Assembly (NCBI GenBank): GCA_964634325.1
Contig: CAZWJF010000001.1
Location: 248,001 to 312,000, forward strand
Direction: 5' to 3'
Origin: JAJXWB01 sp964634325
Lineage (GTDB): Bacteria; Pseudomonadota; Alphaproteobacteria; Rhizobiales; Beijerinckiaceae
DNA length: 64,000 nucleotides
The position numbers and the translations under genes were made by a program. The notes below the pieces were generated by a model. It made no database searches and had not been told where the DNA came from. It saw nothing but the letters and a program-made list of their open reading frames with translations. Below, one piece after another: positions 33,192 to 41,758 of this stretch. The number at the start of each line of letters is the position of its first letter. Position 1 is the first letter of the stretch.

Positions 33192-35414
33192 TCACAGCGC
33201 CTTCAAAGCCGCATTCAGCGTCGCGCTCGGACGCATGGCGGCGGACGTCTTGGCGAAGTCCGGCGCGTAGTAGCCGCCCGTATCCACCGGCTTGCCCTGC
33301 GCGCCGATCAACTCGGCGTCGATCTTGGCCTCGTTGGCCGTCAGCGCATCGGCGAGCGGCTTGAATTTGGCGGCGAGTTCCTTGTCTTTGGTCTGCGCGG
33401 CCAGCGCCTGCGCCCAGTAGAGGGCGAGGTAGAAATGGCTGCCGCGATTGTCGATCTGTCCGACCTTTCGCGCCGGCGACTTGTTGTGTTCGAGGATCTT
33501 GCCGTTCGCCTCGTCGAGCGTGTCGGCCAGCACCTGCGCTTTCGCATTGCCGGTCGTTTGCGCCAGATGCTCGAGCGAAACGCCGAGCGCCAGGAATTCG
33601 CCGAGCGAATCCCAGCGCAGGTAGCCTTCCTCGTTGAACTGCTGCACGTGCTTGGGCGCAGAACCGCCCGCGCCCGTTTCGAACAGGCCGCCGCCCGCCA
33701 TCAGCGGAACGATCGACAGCATTTTCGCGGACGTGCCGAGCTCCATGATCGGGAAGAGATCGGTGAGATAATCGCGCAGCACGTTGCCGGTGACGGAGAT
33801 CGTGTCCTGTCCCTTGCGGATGCGCTCGAGCGAGAAGTTGATGGCGTCGACGGGCGCGAGGATGCGGATATCGAGGCCCTTCGTGTCCTCGTTCTTCAGG
33901 TAGGCCTCGACCTTGGCGATGATCTGCGCATCGTGCCCGCGCGCCTTGTCGAGCCAGAAGACGGCCGGCGTGTTGGACAGGCGCGCGCGGCGCACGGCGA
34001 GCTTCACCCAGTCCTGGATCGGAGCGTCCTTGACGGTGCAGGCGCGGAAGATGTCGCCGGCCTCGACCGGGCGCTCCAGCAATACCTTGCCGCTGTCGTC
34101 GACGATGCGCACGGTTCCCGCCGACGGAATTTCGAACGTCTTGTCGTGTGAGCCGTATTCCTCGGCCTTCTGGGCCATCAGGCCGACGTTGGGCACCGAG
34201 CCCATGGTCTTGGGATCGAAGGCGCCGTTCTTTTTGCAGTCGTCGATCACGGCCTGATACATGGTCGCGTAGCAGCGATCCGGGATCGTGGCCTTCGTGT
34301 CGTGCAGCTTGTTGTCGGCGCCCCACATCTTGCCGGAATCGCGGATCATCGCCGGCATGGAGGCGTCGACGATCACGTCGCTTGGCACATGCAGGTTGGT
34401 GATGCCCTTGTCGGAATTCACCATCGCAAGGCCCGGCTGCTTGGCGTAGACCGCCTGGATATCGGCCTCGATCGCCTTGCGCTCGGTTTCCGGCAGGCTC
34501 GCGATCTTCGTCACGAGATCGCCGAACCCGTTGTTGAAGTTCACGCCGAGCTTCTTCAGCGTCTCGCCGTGCTTGGCGACGAGATCGGCGAAGAACACCG
34601 ACACCGCGTGGCCGAACATGATGGGGTCCGAGACCTTCATCATGGTGGCTTTCAGGTGCAGCGAGAACAGAACGCCCTTGGCTTTCGCGTCGGCGATCTG
34701 CTCGCCGTAGAAGGCGCGCAGGGCTTTCGCGCTCATGACGGCGGCGTCGATCACCTCGCCGGCCGACAGCGCGGTCTTGGGCTTCAGGACGGTCGTCGCG
34801 CCGTCGGCGCCGACGAGTTCGATGCGGACGTTGGTCGCGGCGGGAACGGTGGTCGAAACTTCAGACCCGTAGAAATCGCCGCCCGACATATGCGCGACAT
34901 GCGACTTCGAGTCAGCGCTCCACGCGCCCATCTTGTGCGGATTGTTGCGGGCGTATTGCTTGACGGCGCCGGCGGCGCGGCGATCCGAGTTGCCTTCGCG
35001 CAGCACCGGGTTCACGGCGGAGCCGAGAACCTTGGCGTAGCGCGCCTTGATGTCCTTCTCTTCGTCGTTGGCCGGGTTCTCCGGATAATCAGGGACAGCG
35101 TAGCCCTTGGACTGCAATTCCTTGATCGCGGCGCGAAGCTGCGGGATCGAGGCGGAGATGTTCGGCAGCTTGATGATGTTGGCTTCGGGCTTGAGCGCGA
35201 GCTGGCCGAGTTCGGTCAGTTCGTCGCCGATCTTCTGGTCCGCCGTCAGCTTCTCCGGGAAGTTCGCGAGAATGCGTCCGGCGAGCGAAATGTCCTTCAG
35301 CTTCACCTTCACGCCTGCGGCGCCCACGAAGGCCTCGACGATCGGCAGCAGCGAGTAGGTCGCAAGCGCCGGGGCTTCATCGACCTTGGTCCAAACGATT
35401 TCCAGATTCGACAT
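33192..35414 (-). CDS. icd2: NADP-dependent isocitrate dehydrogenase, monomeric type
   Basis: This 740-residue enzyme starts MSNLEIVWTKVDEAPALATY and belongs to the monomeric NADP-IDH family (about 740 residues), unrelated in sequence to dimeric IDH. Hallmarks include LPNISASIPQLRAAIKELQS, LREGNSDRRAAGAVKQYARN, HLKATMMKVSDPIMFGHAV, DRCYATMYQAVIDDCKKNGA and NRGSHFYLALYWAQAL. It catalyses the same step as icd. The start at 35414 matches family starts; the extension to 35471 is not family-like. Organisms with both isozymes often use them under different carbon or oxidative conditions. Confidence 0.96.
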   Translation of the reverse strand: MSNLEIVWTKVDEAPALATYSLLPIVEAFVGAAGVKVKLKDISLAGRILANFPEKLTADQKIGDELTELGQLALKPEANIIKLPNISASIPQLRAAIKELQSKGYAVPDYPENPANDEEKDIKARYAKVLGSAVNPVLREGNSDRRAAGAVKQYARNNPHKMGAWSADSKSHVAHMSGGDFYGSEVSTTVPAATNVRIELVGADGATTVLKPKTALSAGEVIDAAVMSAKALRAFYGEQIADAKAKGVLFSLHLKATMMKVSDPIMFGHAVSVFFADLVAKHGETLKKLGVNFNNGFGDLVTKIASLPETERKAIEADIQAVYAKQPGLAMVNSDKGITNLHVPSDVIVDASMPAMIRDSGKMWGADNKLHDTKATIPDRCYATMYQAVIDDCKKNGAFDPKTMGSVPNVGLMAQKAEEYGSHDKTFEIPSAGTVRIVDDSGKVLLERPVEAGDIFRACTVKDAPIQDWVKLAVRRARLSNTPAVFWLDKARGHDAQIIAKVEAYLKNEDTKGLDIRILAPVDAINFSLERIRKGQDTISVTGNVLRDYLTDLFPIMELGTSAKMLSIVPLMAGGGLFETGAGGSAPKHVQQFNEEGYLRWDSLGEFLALGVSLEHLAQTTGNAKAQVLADTLDEANGKILEHNKSPARKVGQIDNRGSHFYLALYWAQALAAQTKDKELAAKFKPLADALTANEAKIDAELIGAQGKPVDTGGYYAPDFAKTSAAMRPSATLNAALKAL

Positions 35415-35875
35415 ATTCGGCTTCCTCGCCTGCTGCCTGCTTCGTTCTTGGCCGTTCTGGCCGACTGACACGAACAGAGATATTTCCGACCGCCGCCAGC
35501 ACTACGCATTTCGGGTCGCGCCCTCAATTAGATTGTCGTCGCATGGGCGATCCGATCCGCCTCGCGCGCCGAGGAGGCGAGTATGCGGCCTATGGCGACT
35601 TATTAGACCCGGCGGCGCGCGGTTCGAGGGATGTGGGATCGCTTCTCGCGACGGTCGGCCGTCAAGACAAGCTTCCGCTTGCCGCCTGCGGTGCGACAGG
35701 CGCAACGTTCGCGCGTCGGACAGACAACCGCGAACAGGCGCGCCAGAAGCGCTGCGCGCTGCGTCGTATGGTCGCGATTTCTTCGTGTTGTCAGCGACTT
35801 CCGTTCATTGCTTTGATCTCGGGCAATGTCCGTGACGGCCATTCGCAAGATAGTCCGTCGCTGAAGGAGGCGGTC
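35415..35875. other. 461-base intergenic region between icd2 and the V-type ATPase operon
   Basis: This divergent gap should hold the icd2 promoter and the ATPase operon promoter. The plus-strand frame of the first ATPase gene stays open back to 35543, but the sequence there is Arg-rich, without coiled-coil character, and lacks a ribosome site, so I regard it as non-coding. AAGGAGG immediately before the GTG at 35876 marks the operon's first start. I see no RNA gene, terminator or clear promoter consensus. Confidence 0.5.
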
Positions 35876-36244
35876 GTGGCCCCTGATACATCTCCACAAA
35901 CGACTCTTGGGTCCGCAGACGCCGTGGATCGGGTGCTGACGCGCGAGCGGCAGGTGGAGGAGGCGGTGCGCAACGCCTCGGCTGCCGCCGAACGGCGTCT
36001 CGCCGAAGCCCGCGCCGAAGCGGAAAGAATTCGTCGGCGCGCGGACGATTGGATCGCGCGTCTGCATATCGCCGCGGATCGACGCGTGACGGCGGAAATT
36101 GCGCGGATGCGGCAGGAATTCGAGGACAGCGAAGCCGCGCTGGCGAGCGAGCCGCGGCGTCTGATCGACCGGGACGCGCTGGCGCGCGCCATTCGTGAAC
36201 TCTCGGCGGAAATGACGGGACAGTCCGATGAGGAGCCGCGCTGA
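35876..36244 (+). CDS. V/A-type ATPase peripheral-stalk subunit G/H-like
   Basis: The product (122 residues from the GTG at 35876) is an almost pure coiled coil: VDRVLTRERQVEEAVRNASA, AAERRLAEARAEAERIRRRA and ARMRQEFEDSEAAL. Its position at the head of a complete V/A-type ATPase operon and its composition fit the peripheral-stalk subunit called G in Thermus or H in archaea, which pairs with subunit E. GGAGG stands five bases before the GTG. The next gene starts 17 bases inside it. The sequence is too simple to prove orthology; operon position carries the call. Confidence 0.7.
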   Translation: MAPDTSPQTTLGSADAVDRVLTRERQVEEAVRNASAAAERRLAEARAEAERIRRRADDWIARLHIAADRRVTAEIARMRQEFEDSEAALASEPRRLIDRDALARAIRELSAEMTGQSDEEPR

Positions 36245-36920
36245 ATTCGCGTTCGCGCAGACGCGCCTGCAAGCGCGGCACGGCGAACGATTGACGGACG
36301 CGGACTGGCGCGCGCTGGAATCCGCGCAATCGCCGGATCGTTATCTCGAACAGGCGCGCGCCACGTCGCTTCGGCGGTTCGTCGCGCGCATCGGCGCCGG
36401 GATGGATTCGCATGCGATCGAGCGCGCCTTGCGCGCGGAGGCGCGCGCCTATGTCGACGAGGTCGCCGCGTGGGCGCCCGTGCGCTGGCGGCCGGCGGTC
36501 GCCTGGTTGCGCCATGCGCCCGACGCGCCGCTGATCGACGGATTGCGGCGTGGCGCTTCTCTGCAAAGCTGGATGCGCGCAGACGCCGCGCTCGCGCCTG
36601 TGGTCGGGGACGACGGCGTTTCGCGAACGACGACGGACCGGATGGACGAGTGGCGCCGGCTCTGGCCGAAGGACGCCGCCCATTGTGCGACGCTGGCCCG
36701 CCTCGCAGAGGCCGTTTCGATCGAGCTCGCGCGCGCCGCGCAAGAAAATGCGCGGCCTGAGCTCGCGCGATTGTTCATACGGGCGATTCGCGGGCATCCG
36801 GCGACGCCGGCGGCGCTTGTGGCGCACATCGGCCTGACGTTCCTCGATCTCGAACGTCTGCGCGGCGGCATGACGCGCCGCGCGTTGTTCGCTGCGGACG
36901 ACGGGAGCGTGGCGGCATGA
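36228..36920 (+). CDS. V/A-type ATPase subunit C (d/AC39-like)
   Basis: The 230-residue protein is helical and Ala/Arg-rich. It shows repeated segments such as DRYLEQARATSLRRFVARIG, SHAIERALRAEARAYVDEVA and LRRGASLQSWMRADAALAPV, resembling the repeat architecture of the AC39/subunit C family, which seats the central shaft on the membrane ring. It is shorter than Thermus subunit C (about 320 residues) and quite diverged, so the call rests largely on operon position between the stalk gene and subunit I. The start overlaps the upstream gene by 17 bases and the stop overlaps subunit I as ATGA. Confidence 0.68.
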   Translation: MRSRAEFAFAQTRLQARHGERLTDADWRALESAQSPDRYLEQARATSLRRFVARIGAGMDSHAIERALRAEARAYVDEVAAWAPVRWRPAVAWLRHAPDAPLIDGLRRGASLQSWMRADAALAPVVGDDGVSRTTTDRMDEWRRLWPKDAAHCATLARLAEAVSIELARAAQENARPELARLFIRAIRGHPATPAALVAHIGLTFLDLERLRGGMTRRALFAADDGSVAA

Positions 36921-38761
36921 CACTAAGGCCCCGCCCGACCCGATGGTTCGAACTCGTGACGACGCGCGCCCATGTTGCGGACGCGTTGCATACGCTCGCC
37001 GAGACAGGCGCGGTCGAGCTGGAGCGGCGGCCCGATTTGCAGGACGGCGCTCTGGCGCCTGATTTCGACGACTTGCTTGCGACCTATCGTGACCTCGCTC
37101 GCCGCTACGGCGGCCACTGGCCTGAACCGAAAGTCGTCGGTCGGCCCGGCGATCCGCGCCGCCGCCTCGAAGACGCGATGCGTCATGTGCTGGCCTGGCG
37201 CGACGAAGCCGATCCGCTGATCGTGCGCATCGAAAAGCTGATGACCGAGAACGACGATCTGACCGCGCTGCGCACGGCGCTGGAGGCTGCGGGCGACGCC
37301 TTGCCGGATCCGTCGAAACTCGCTGCGGCCGGGCCACGGCTGGCGGCCGTGCTGTTGCGACTGCCCAAGAGCGGCATGCCGCGCGCCGCCGATGCGACTA
37401 TGCTGCTGACCTCGTGGGAGACCGACGAGGAGCGTTACGTTCTGGCGATTGGCGCGCCAGAGGCGACCCGCGAAATCGCGCTTCAGGCGCCAGGCCTCAA
37501 GGGCCGCGTTCTGACGGTTCCCGATTGGCTGAGCGCCGCGCCGCGCCAGGGTCTTGCCGGCGTCGACGCGCGATTGACGGACACGGCGGCCGAACTGGCG
37601 GCGTCGCGGGCGCGGCTCGAGGCCCTGAACCGCAAGCACGCGCTCGACGCGGCGCTCGGCGATCTCGCGCTCATGGACTGGCTGCGCCAGCAGGCGGAAC
37701 GCTTGAGCGGCGGCGCGCGCCTTATCTATGTCACGGGCTGGACCAGCGCGAGCGAAGAGGCGTTGCGGCGGGCCTTCGAAGCCGCCGGCGTAAATTGCGT
37801 CGTTCGGCTGCTGCCGGACCCGCCAGGCGCGATTGCGCCGCTGGTTCTGGACAATCCGCCTTGGGTCCGACCTTTCGAAACATTCGCCCGCATGCTGGGC
37901 ATGCCGGGCCGCGACGAGGCCGATCCCAGCCTCGTCGTCGCTCTGGCCGCGCCGCTGCTGTTCGGCTTCATGTTCGGCGATGTCGGCCAGGGCGCGATCT
38001 TGCTCGCGGCGGGGCTCGTCTACCATCGGCGCTATCCGATGCTTCGGCTTCTGATCGCCGGCGGCGCGACGGCGATCATCTTCGGTTTCCTGTTCGGCAG
38101 TTTCTTCTGTAGCGAAGACGTCATCCCCGCGCTGTGGGCGAGGCCGCTCGAACGGCCGACGCTTTTGCTGGCGACGACGCTTGCAGGCGGTGCGGTCATT
38201 CTGACGCTCGGCCTTCTGCTGTCGGCGGCGCAGGCGTTCTGGCGCGGCGAGGCCAGCCTCTGGCGCAGGCGCGATGCCGGTCTGCTGTTCGCCTATCTGG
38301 CGATCCTCGCGGCGGCGTTCTGGCGACCGGCCCTGTGGGGCGCGCTCGTCGGCGCGCTGTGGTTCGTGATCGGCGCGGCCCTCGCCGAACGCCCGACGAC
38401 CTTCGCCGGCGGCGCGCGCGCGGTCGCCGAACTCGCCGAGCGGCTCATCCAGCTTCTCGTCAACACCGTTTCCTTCGCGCGCGTCGGCGCCTTTGCGCTC
38501 GCGCACGCCGGCTTGTCAGCGGCGGTCATGGGGCTTGCGCACGCGGCCGGAGGTCTCGGCTTCTGGCTGACGCTGATCGCGGGCAACGCCCTCATCCTCG
38601 CGCTTGAGGGCGTGGTCGTCGCGATACAGACCACGCGCCTGCTGCTGTTCGAATTCTTCATCCGCTTCCTGGAGGGGCGCGGGCGCGCGCTCGCGCCTCT
38701 TTCGCCGCCACGCGCCGCGCATGCGTCGGCGCCGTCGTCATTCGAACCGAAAAGGACCTGA
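36917..38761 (+). CDS. atpI: V/A-type ATPase membrane subunit I (a-subunit homologue)
   Basis: This 614-residue protein has a soluble N-terminal half of about 320 residues with helical stretches, then seven or eight transmembrane helices from ADPSLVVALAAPLLFGFMFG onward. FGFMFGDVGQGAILL is a family signature. The essential stator arginine lies in NTVSFARVGAFALAHAGLS (about residue 522), next to the ion path across the K ring. Subunit I joins the stator stalk to the ion channel. The length is close to the usual 620-660. Start and stop are tightly coupled to the neighbouring subunits. The symbol atpI is used here for the V-type subunit, not for the F-type AtpI. Confidence 0.92.
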   Translation: MTLRPRPTRWFELVTTRAHVADALHTLAETGAVELERRPDLQDGALAPDFDDLLATYRDLARRYGGHWPEPKVVGRPGDPRRRLEDAMRHVLAWRDEADPLIVRIEKLMTENDDLTALRTALEAAGDALPDPSKLAAAGPRLAAVLLRLPKSGMPRAADATMLLTSWETDEERYVLAIGAPEATREIALQAPGLKGRVLTVPDWLSAAPRQGLAGVDARLTDTAAELAASRARLEALNRKHALDAALGDLALMDWLRQQAERLSGGARLIYVTGWTSASEEALRRAFEAAGVNCVVRLLPDPPGAIAPLVLDNPPWVRPFETFARMLGMPGRDEADPSLVVALAAPLLFGFMFGDVGQGAILLAAGLVYHRRYPMLRLLIAGGATAIIFGFLFGSFFCSEDVIPALWARPLERPTLLLATTLAGGAVILTLGLLLSAAQAFWRGEASLWRRRDAGLLFAYLAILAAAFWRPALWGALVGALWFVIGAALAERPTTFAGGARAVAELAERLIQLLVNTVSFARVGAFALAHAGLSAAVMGLAHAAGGLGFWLTLIAGNALILALEGVVVAIQTTRLLLFEFFIRFLEGRGRALAPLSPPRAAHASAPSSFEPKRT

Positions 38762-38762
38762 C

Positions 38763-39107
38763 ATGCGCAACAGAAGATTATTCGCAGCGATCTCCGTTCT
38801 CGCCGGGTTGGCGGCCATTCCGCTGCTCGCGCTGGCGATCGCGCCGGCCGCCGGCGCCGCCGAAACCGCGCGCGCCGCCGTCGACCCCGGCATCGTTCAG
38901 TGGGCGATGATCGCAGCCGCGATCGCTGCGGGCTTGTCGACCATCGCGGCCGGCATCGCCGTCGCGTCCGTGGGAGCTGCGGCCGTCGGCGCGCTCGCCG
39001 AGAAGCCGGACCTTCTCGGCCGCGTGCTGATCGTGGTCGGTCTGGCCGAAGGCATCGCGATCTACGGTCTGATCGTCGCGATCCTGATCCTCAACCGGGC
39101 GGGCTGA
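38763..39107 (+). CDS. V/A-type ATPase proteolipid subunit K (ring subunit)
   Basis: This 114-residue protein begins with a signal-like helix (FAAISVLAGLAAIPLLALAI) ending near AAGAAE, as in Thermus subunit L, and then a two-helix hairpin: IVQWAMIAAAIAAGLSTIAA and LIVVGLAEGIAIYGLIVAIL. The ion-binding carboxylate is Glu96 in GLAEGIAIYG. No Gln lies in the first helix and Gly follows the Glu, unlike Na+-binding rings such as Enterococcus hirae NtpK; this suggests proton coupling, by inference only. The linker GALAEKPDLLGR is typical. It starts one base after the subunit I stop. Confidence 0.93.
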   Translation: MRNRRLFAAISVLAGLAAIPLLALAIAPAAGAAETARAAVDPGIVQWAMIAAAIAAGLSTIAAGIAVASVGAAAVGALAEKPDLLGRVLIVVGLAEGIAIYGLIVAILILNRAG

Positions 39108-39108
39108 G

Positions 39109-39402
39109 ATGTCGACCATCTTCTTGGGCGACGAACTGACCGCGGCGGGCTTTCGCCTGACCGGCGCGGCGACGATCACGCCGGGCGCATCCGACGCCGC
39201 ATCTGCCTTCGCCGCCGCGTGCGAGGCATGCGACCTCCTGCTCGTCACTGCCGAACTCGCGCGCTTCATTCCGCCTGCGGCGCTCCAGGCCACGCAGCTC
39301 GCCGACCGCCCGGTGGTGGCGATCGTGCGCGACGTGCGCGGACGGGTCGAGCCGCCGGCGCTCGCCGCGCGCGCCAAAGCCATCCTTGGGATCGAAACAT
39401 GA
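39109..39402 (+). CDS. V/A-type ATPase subunit F
   Basis: The 97-residue protein shows the small alpha/beta fold of subunit F: MSTIFLGDELTAAGFRLTGA, DLLLVTAELARFIPPAALQ and RPVVAIVRDVRG. Subunit F caps the central shaft with D and can regulate ATP hydrolysis. The pattern IFLGDExTAxGFRLxG is the family hallmark. It lies directly behind K and its stop overlaps the subunit E ATG. Confidence 0.88.
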   Translation: MSTIFLGDELTAAGFRLTGAATITPGASDAASAFAAACEACDLLLVTAELARFIPPAALQATQLADRPVVAIVRDVRGRVEPPALAARAKAILGIET

Positions 39403-40040
39403 AATCCTCGACGCTCGATCAGGCGGAGGCCCTGTGCCAGGAACTCGATGCGCAGGGCGCAGCTGAAATCCGGAAGATCGACGAAGCGGCCGCGCGTGAA
39501 GCGACGGCCATCGTCGCCGCGGCCCGCGTCGAGGCGCGACGCCGCGTGCGCGCGGAGATCGCGCTCCTGCGTCAGGACGCCGAACGGCGGATCGCGCGCG
39601 CCGGCGCCCAGATCGAGACCGAGCGGCGCGTCGCCGAAAAGACCCGCGCCGCCGACGTCCTGCACGACGGCTGTCCCGAACTCGTTCTCGCCGTCGCCGC
39701 GCGCTGGGACGCGCCCGAGGCGCGCGCACGATGGATCGACGCCTTCGTCGCCGAGGCGCGCAGGCGCCTGCCGGCGGGCGACTGGACGATCGAACATTCG
39801 ACCGAATGGACGGACGCCGACGAAGCGCGCGTGCGCGCGGCGCTGCCGTCGAATGTGGCGGCGACCTTCGCCGGCTGCGACGATTTCGAGGCCGGACTCC
39901 GGATCGTCGCGGGCTCTGCGACGCTCGACGGCACGCCCGAACGGCTGATGGCCGATCCAGTTTCCAACCAGGCGCGGCTGCTCGCCGCGCTGGACAGGCA
40001 GCGCGCCGGCGTCGCCGCACAACCGGAGAAGGCGCCATGA
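39399..40040 (+). CDS. V/A-type ATPase peripheral-stalk subunit E
   Basis: The 213-residue protein (from ATG 39399) has a long N-terminal coiled coil (ALCQELDAQGAAEIRKIDEA, VAAARVEARRRVRAEIALLR, AERRIARAGAQIETERRVAE) and a globular C-terminal part with SVEFxxGL-like features (FAGCDDFEAGLRIVAGSATL, DGTPERLMAD), as in subunit E. With the G/H subunit it forms the peripheral stalk that holds the A3B3 head. Order F-E-A-B-D differs slightly from Thermus (E-C-F-A-B-D). Confidence 0.87.
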   Translation: MKSSTLDQAEALCQELDAQGAAEIRKIDEAAAREATAIVAAARVEARRRVRAEIALLRQDAERRIARAGAQIETERRVAEKTRAADVLHDGCPELVLAVAARWDAPEARARWIDAFVAEARRRLPAGDWTIEHSTEWTDADEARVRAALPSNVAATFAGCDDFEAGLRIVAGSATLDGTPERLMADPVSNQARLLAALDRQRAGVAAQPEKAP

Positions 40041-41758
40041 ACAGTCAGGACGCCGTCATTCAATGGATCGGCGGGCCGGTGCTGCATGCGCGCGCTCGCG
40101 CCGAATTCCGTATCGGCGAAGCCATCGAGGTCGGCGCGCGCCGCCTGCCGGGCGAAGTCATCCGTCTCGACCGCGACATGTTCGTCGCACAGGTCTACGA
40201 GGATACGACCGGCCTGCGGCCCGGCGATCCGGTCGCCGGCACCGGCCGGCAATTGTCGGTGTCGCTCGGCCCGCATCTGCTTGGCCGGATTTTCGACGGC
40301 CTGCTGCGGCCGCTCGACGCGCCGGCCGCCGCGGACGAATGGGAGTTCGCGCCAAGCGTCGCGCCCGGAGACGCAATCGTCGGCGGCGCGGCGTTCGGCG
40401 CCATTCCGGGGGCGGGCGTGCGGCAGGTCTGCCTCGTTCCGCCGCATCTGTCGGGCGAGATCGAACAGGTCGCGCCGGCGGGCCGCTACGGCCTCGACGC
40501 GACGCTCTGCACGATCCGCACAGGCGACGGCGCGCGCGAGGAAATCGGCTTCAGCCAGATCTGGCCCGTGCGCATTCCGCGTCCGGTCAAGGAGAGGCTG
40601 CCGGCGGACGAGCCGATGGTGACCGGCCAGCGGATTCTCGATGCGCTGTTCCCGGTGGCGCGCGGCGGCCGCGCGGCGCTGCCCGGCGGCTTCGGCACCG
40701 GCAAGACCGTGTTGCAGGAGACGCTCGCCAAATGGTGCGACGCCGACGTGATCGTCTATGTCGGCTGCGGCGAACGCGGCAACGAGATGGCCGAGGTGCT
40801 GCACGAATTTCCCGACCTCGCCGACCCGCGCACCGGCCGACGGCTGATGGAGCGCACGATCATCATCGCCAATACGTCCAACATGCCCGTCGCCGCGCGC
40901 GAGGCCAGCATCTACACGGGCGTGACGATCGGCGAATATTTCCGCGATCAGGGCCTCAACGTCGCGCTGATGGCGGATTCGACCAGCCGCTGGGCCGAAG
41001 CGCTGCGCGAGGTGTCCGGCCGATTGGGCGAACTGCCCGGCGAGAGCGGCTATCCGGCCTATCTCGGGGCGCGGCTGGGCGAGTTCTACGAACGCGCGGC
41101 GCGCGTGCGCACGCTGGCCGACGGCGCCGGTTCGCTCACCATCATCGGCGCGGTCAGTCCGCCGGCCGGCGACTTCTCCGAACCGGTCACGAGCCACACC
41201 AAACGCTATGTCGGTTGCTTCTGGGGGCTCGACCGCGACCGGGCGCAGGCGCGCTTCTATCCGGCGATCCATCCGCTGCTGTCCTATTCGGAGGCCGCCG
41301 ACCGCTTCGCGCCTTGGTGGAGCCGCAACGGCAATACCGCCTGGCGCGAACAGCGCGAGACGCTGCTGACGCTGCTCGAACGGCAAGCGGATCTGGAGCG
41401 GATGGCGCGCATCGTCGGCAAGGACGCGCTGCCGCCTGGCCAGCAATTGACCCTGATCTGCGCCGAACTCGTCAACGAGGGCTTTCTGCGGCAGTCCGCC
41501 TTCTCCGAGAACGATCGCTACTGCTCGCCCGCGCGGCAGAGCGCGATGCTGCGGCTGATCCTGCGCTTCGTCGAGCTGGCGGAACGCGCGCTGGCGGCGG
41601 GCGCGACGCCGCAGGCCATCGCGGACCTGCCCGTCCTGCGCCGGCTGCAACGCATGGGCGAGGAAATCGGCGAAGACGACGTGGCGGGTTTCGAGGCGTT
41701 GCGAACGACGCTGGACAGCGCCATGGCTCAACTGGGAGCGGCCTCCAATGCGGCCTGA
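40037..41758 (+). CDS. atpA: V/A-type ATPase catalytic subunit A
   Basis: This 573-residue catalytic subunit has Walker A GGFGTGKT at residues 217-224, a V-type signature before it (VARGGRAALPGGFGTGKTVL), CGERGNEMAEVLHEFPDL, and NTSNMPVAAREASIYTGVTI and MADSTSRWAEALREVSGRLG. It hydrolyses or makes ATP in the A3B3 head. The length fits bacterial A subunits (580-600). The start at 40037 (MNSQDAVIQWIGGPVLHARA) overlaps the E stop by four bases. It is not the F1 alpha subunit despite the shared symbol. Confidence 0.95.
   Translation: MNSQDAVIQWIGGPVLHARARAEFRIGEAIEVGARRLPGEVIRLDRDMFVAQVYEDTTGLRPGDPVAGTGRQLSVSLGPHLLGRIFDGLLRPLDAPAAADEWEFAPSVAPGDAIVGGAAFGAIPGAGVRQVCLVPPHLSGEIEQVAPAGRYGLDATLCTIRTGDGAREEIGFSQIWPVRIPRPVKERLPADEPMVTGQRILDALFPVARGGRAALPGGFGTGKTVLQETLAKWCDADVIVYVGCGERGNEMAEVLHEFPDLADPRTGRRLMERTIIIANTSNMPVAAREASIYTGVTIGEYFRDQGLNVALMADSTSRWAEALREVSGRLGELPGESGYPAYLGARLGEFYERAARVRTLADGAGSLTIIGAVSPPAGDFSEPVTSHTKRYVGCFWGLDRDRAQARFYPAIHPLLSYSEAADRFAPWWSRNGNTAWREQRETLLTLLERQADLERMARIVGKDALPPGQQLTLICAELVNEGFLRQSAFSENDRYCSPARQSAMLRLILRFVELAERALAAGATPQAIADLPVLRRLQRMGEEIGEDDVAGFEALRTTLDSAMAQLGAASNAA

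Noticed and set aside
35543..35875. N-terminal extension of the first V-type ATPase gene to 35543
   Set aside because: The residues are Arg/Cys-rich and not coiled-coil, whereas the GTG at 35876 has AAGGAGG upstream and begins the coiled coil.
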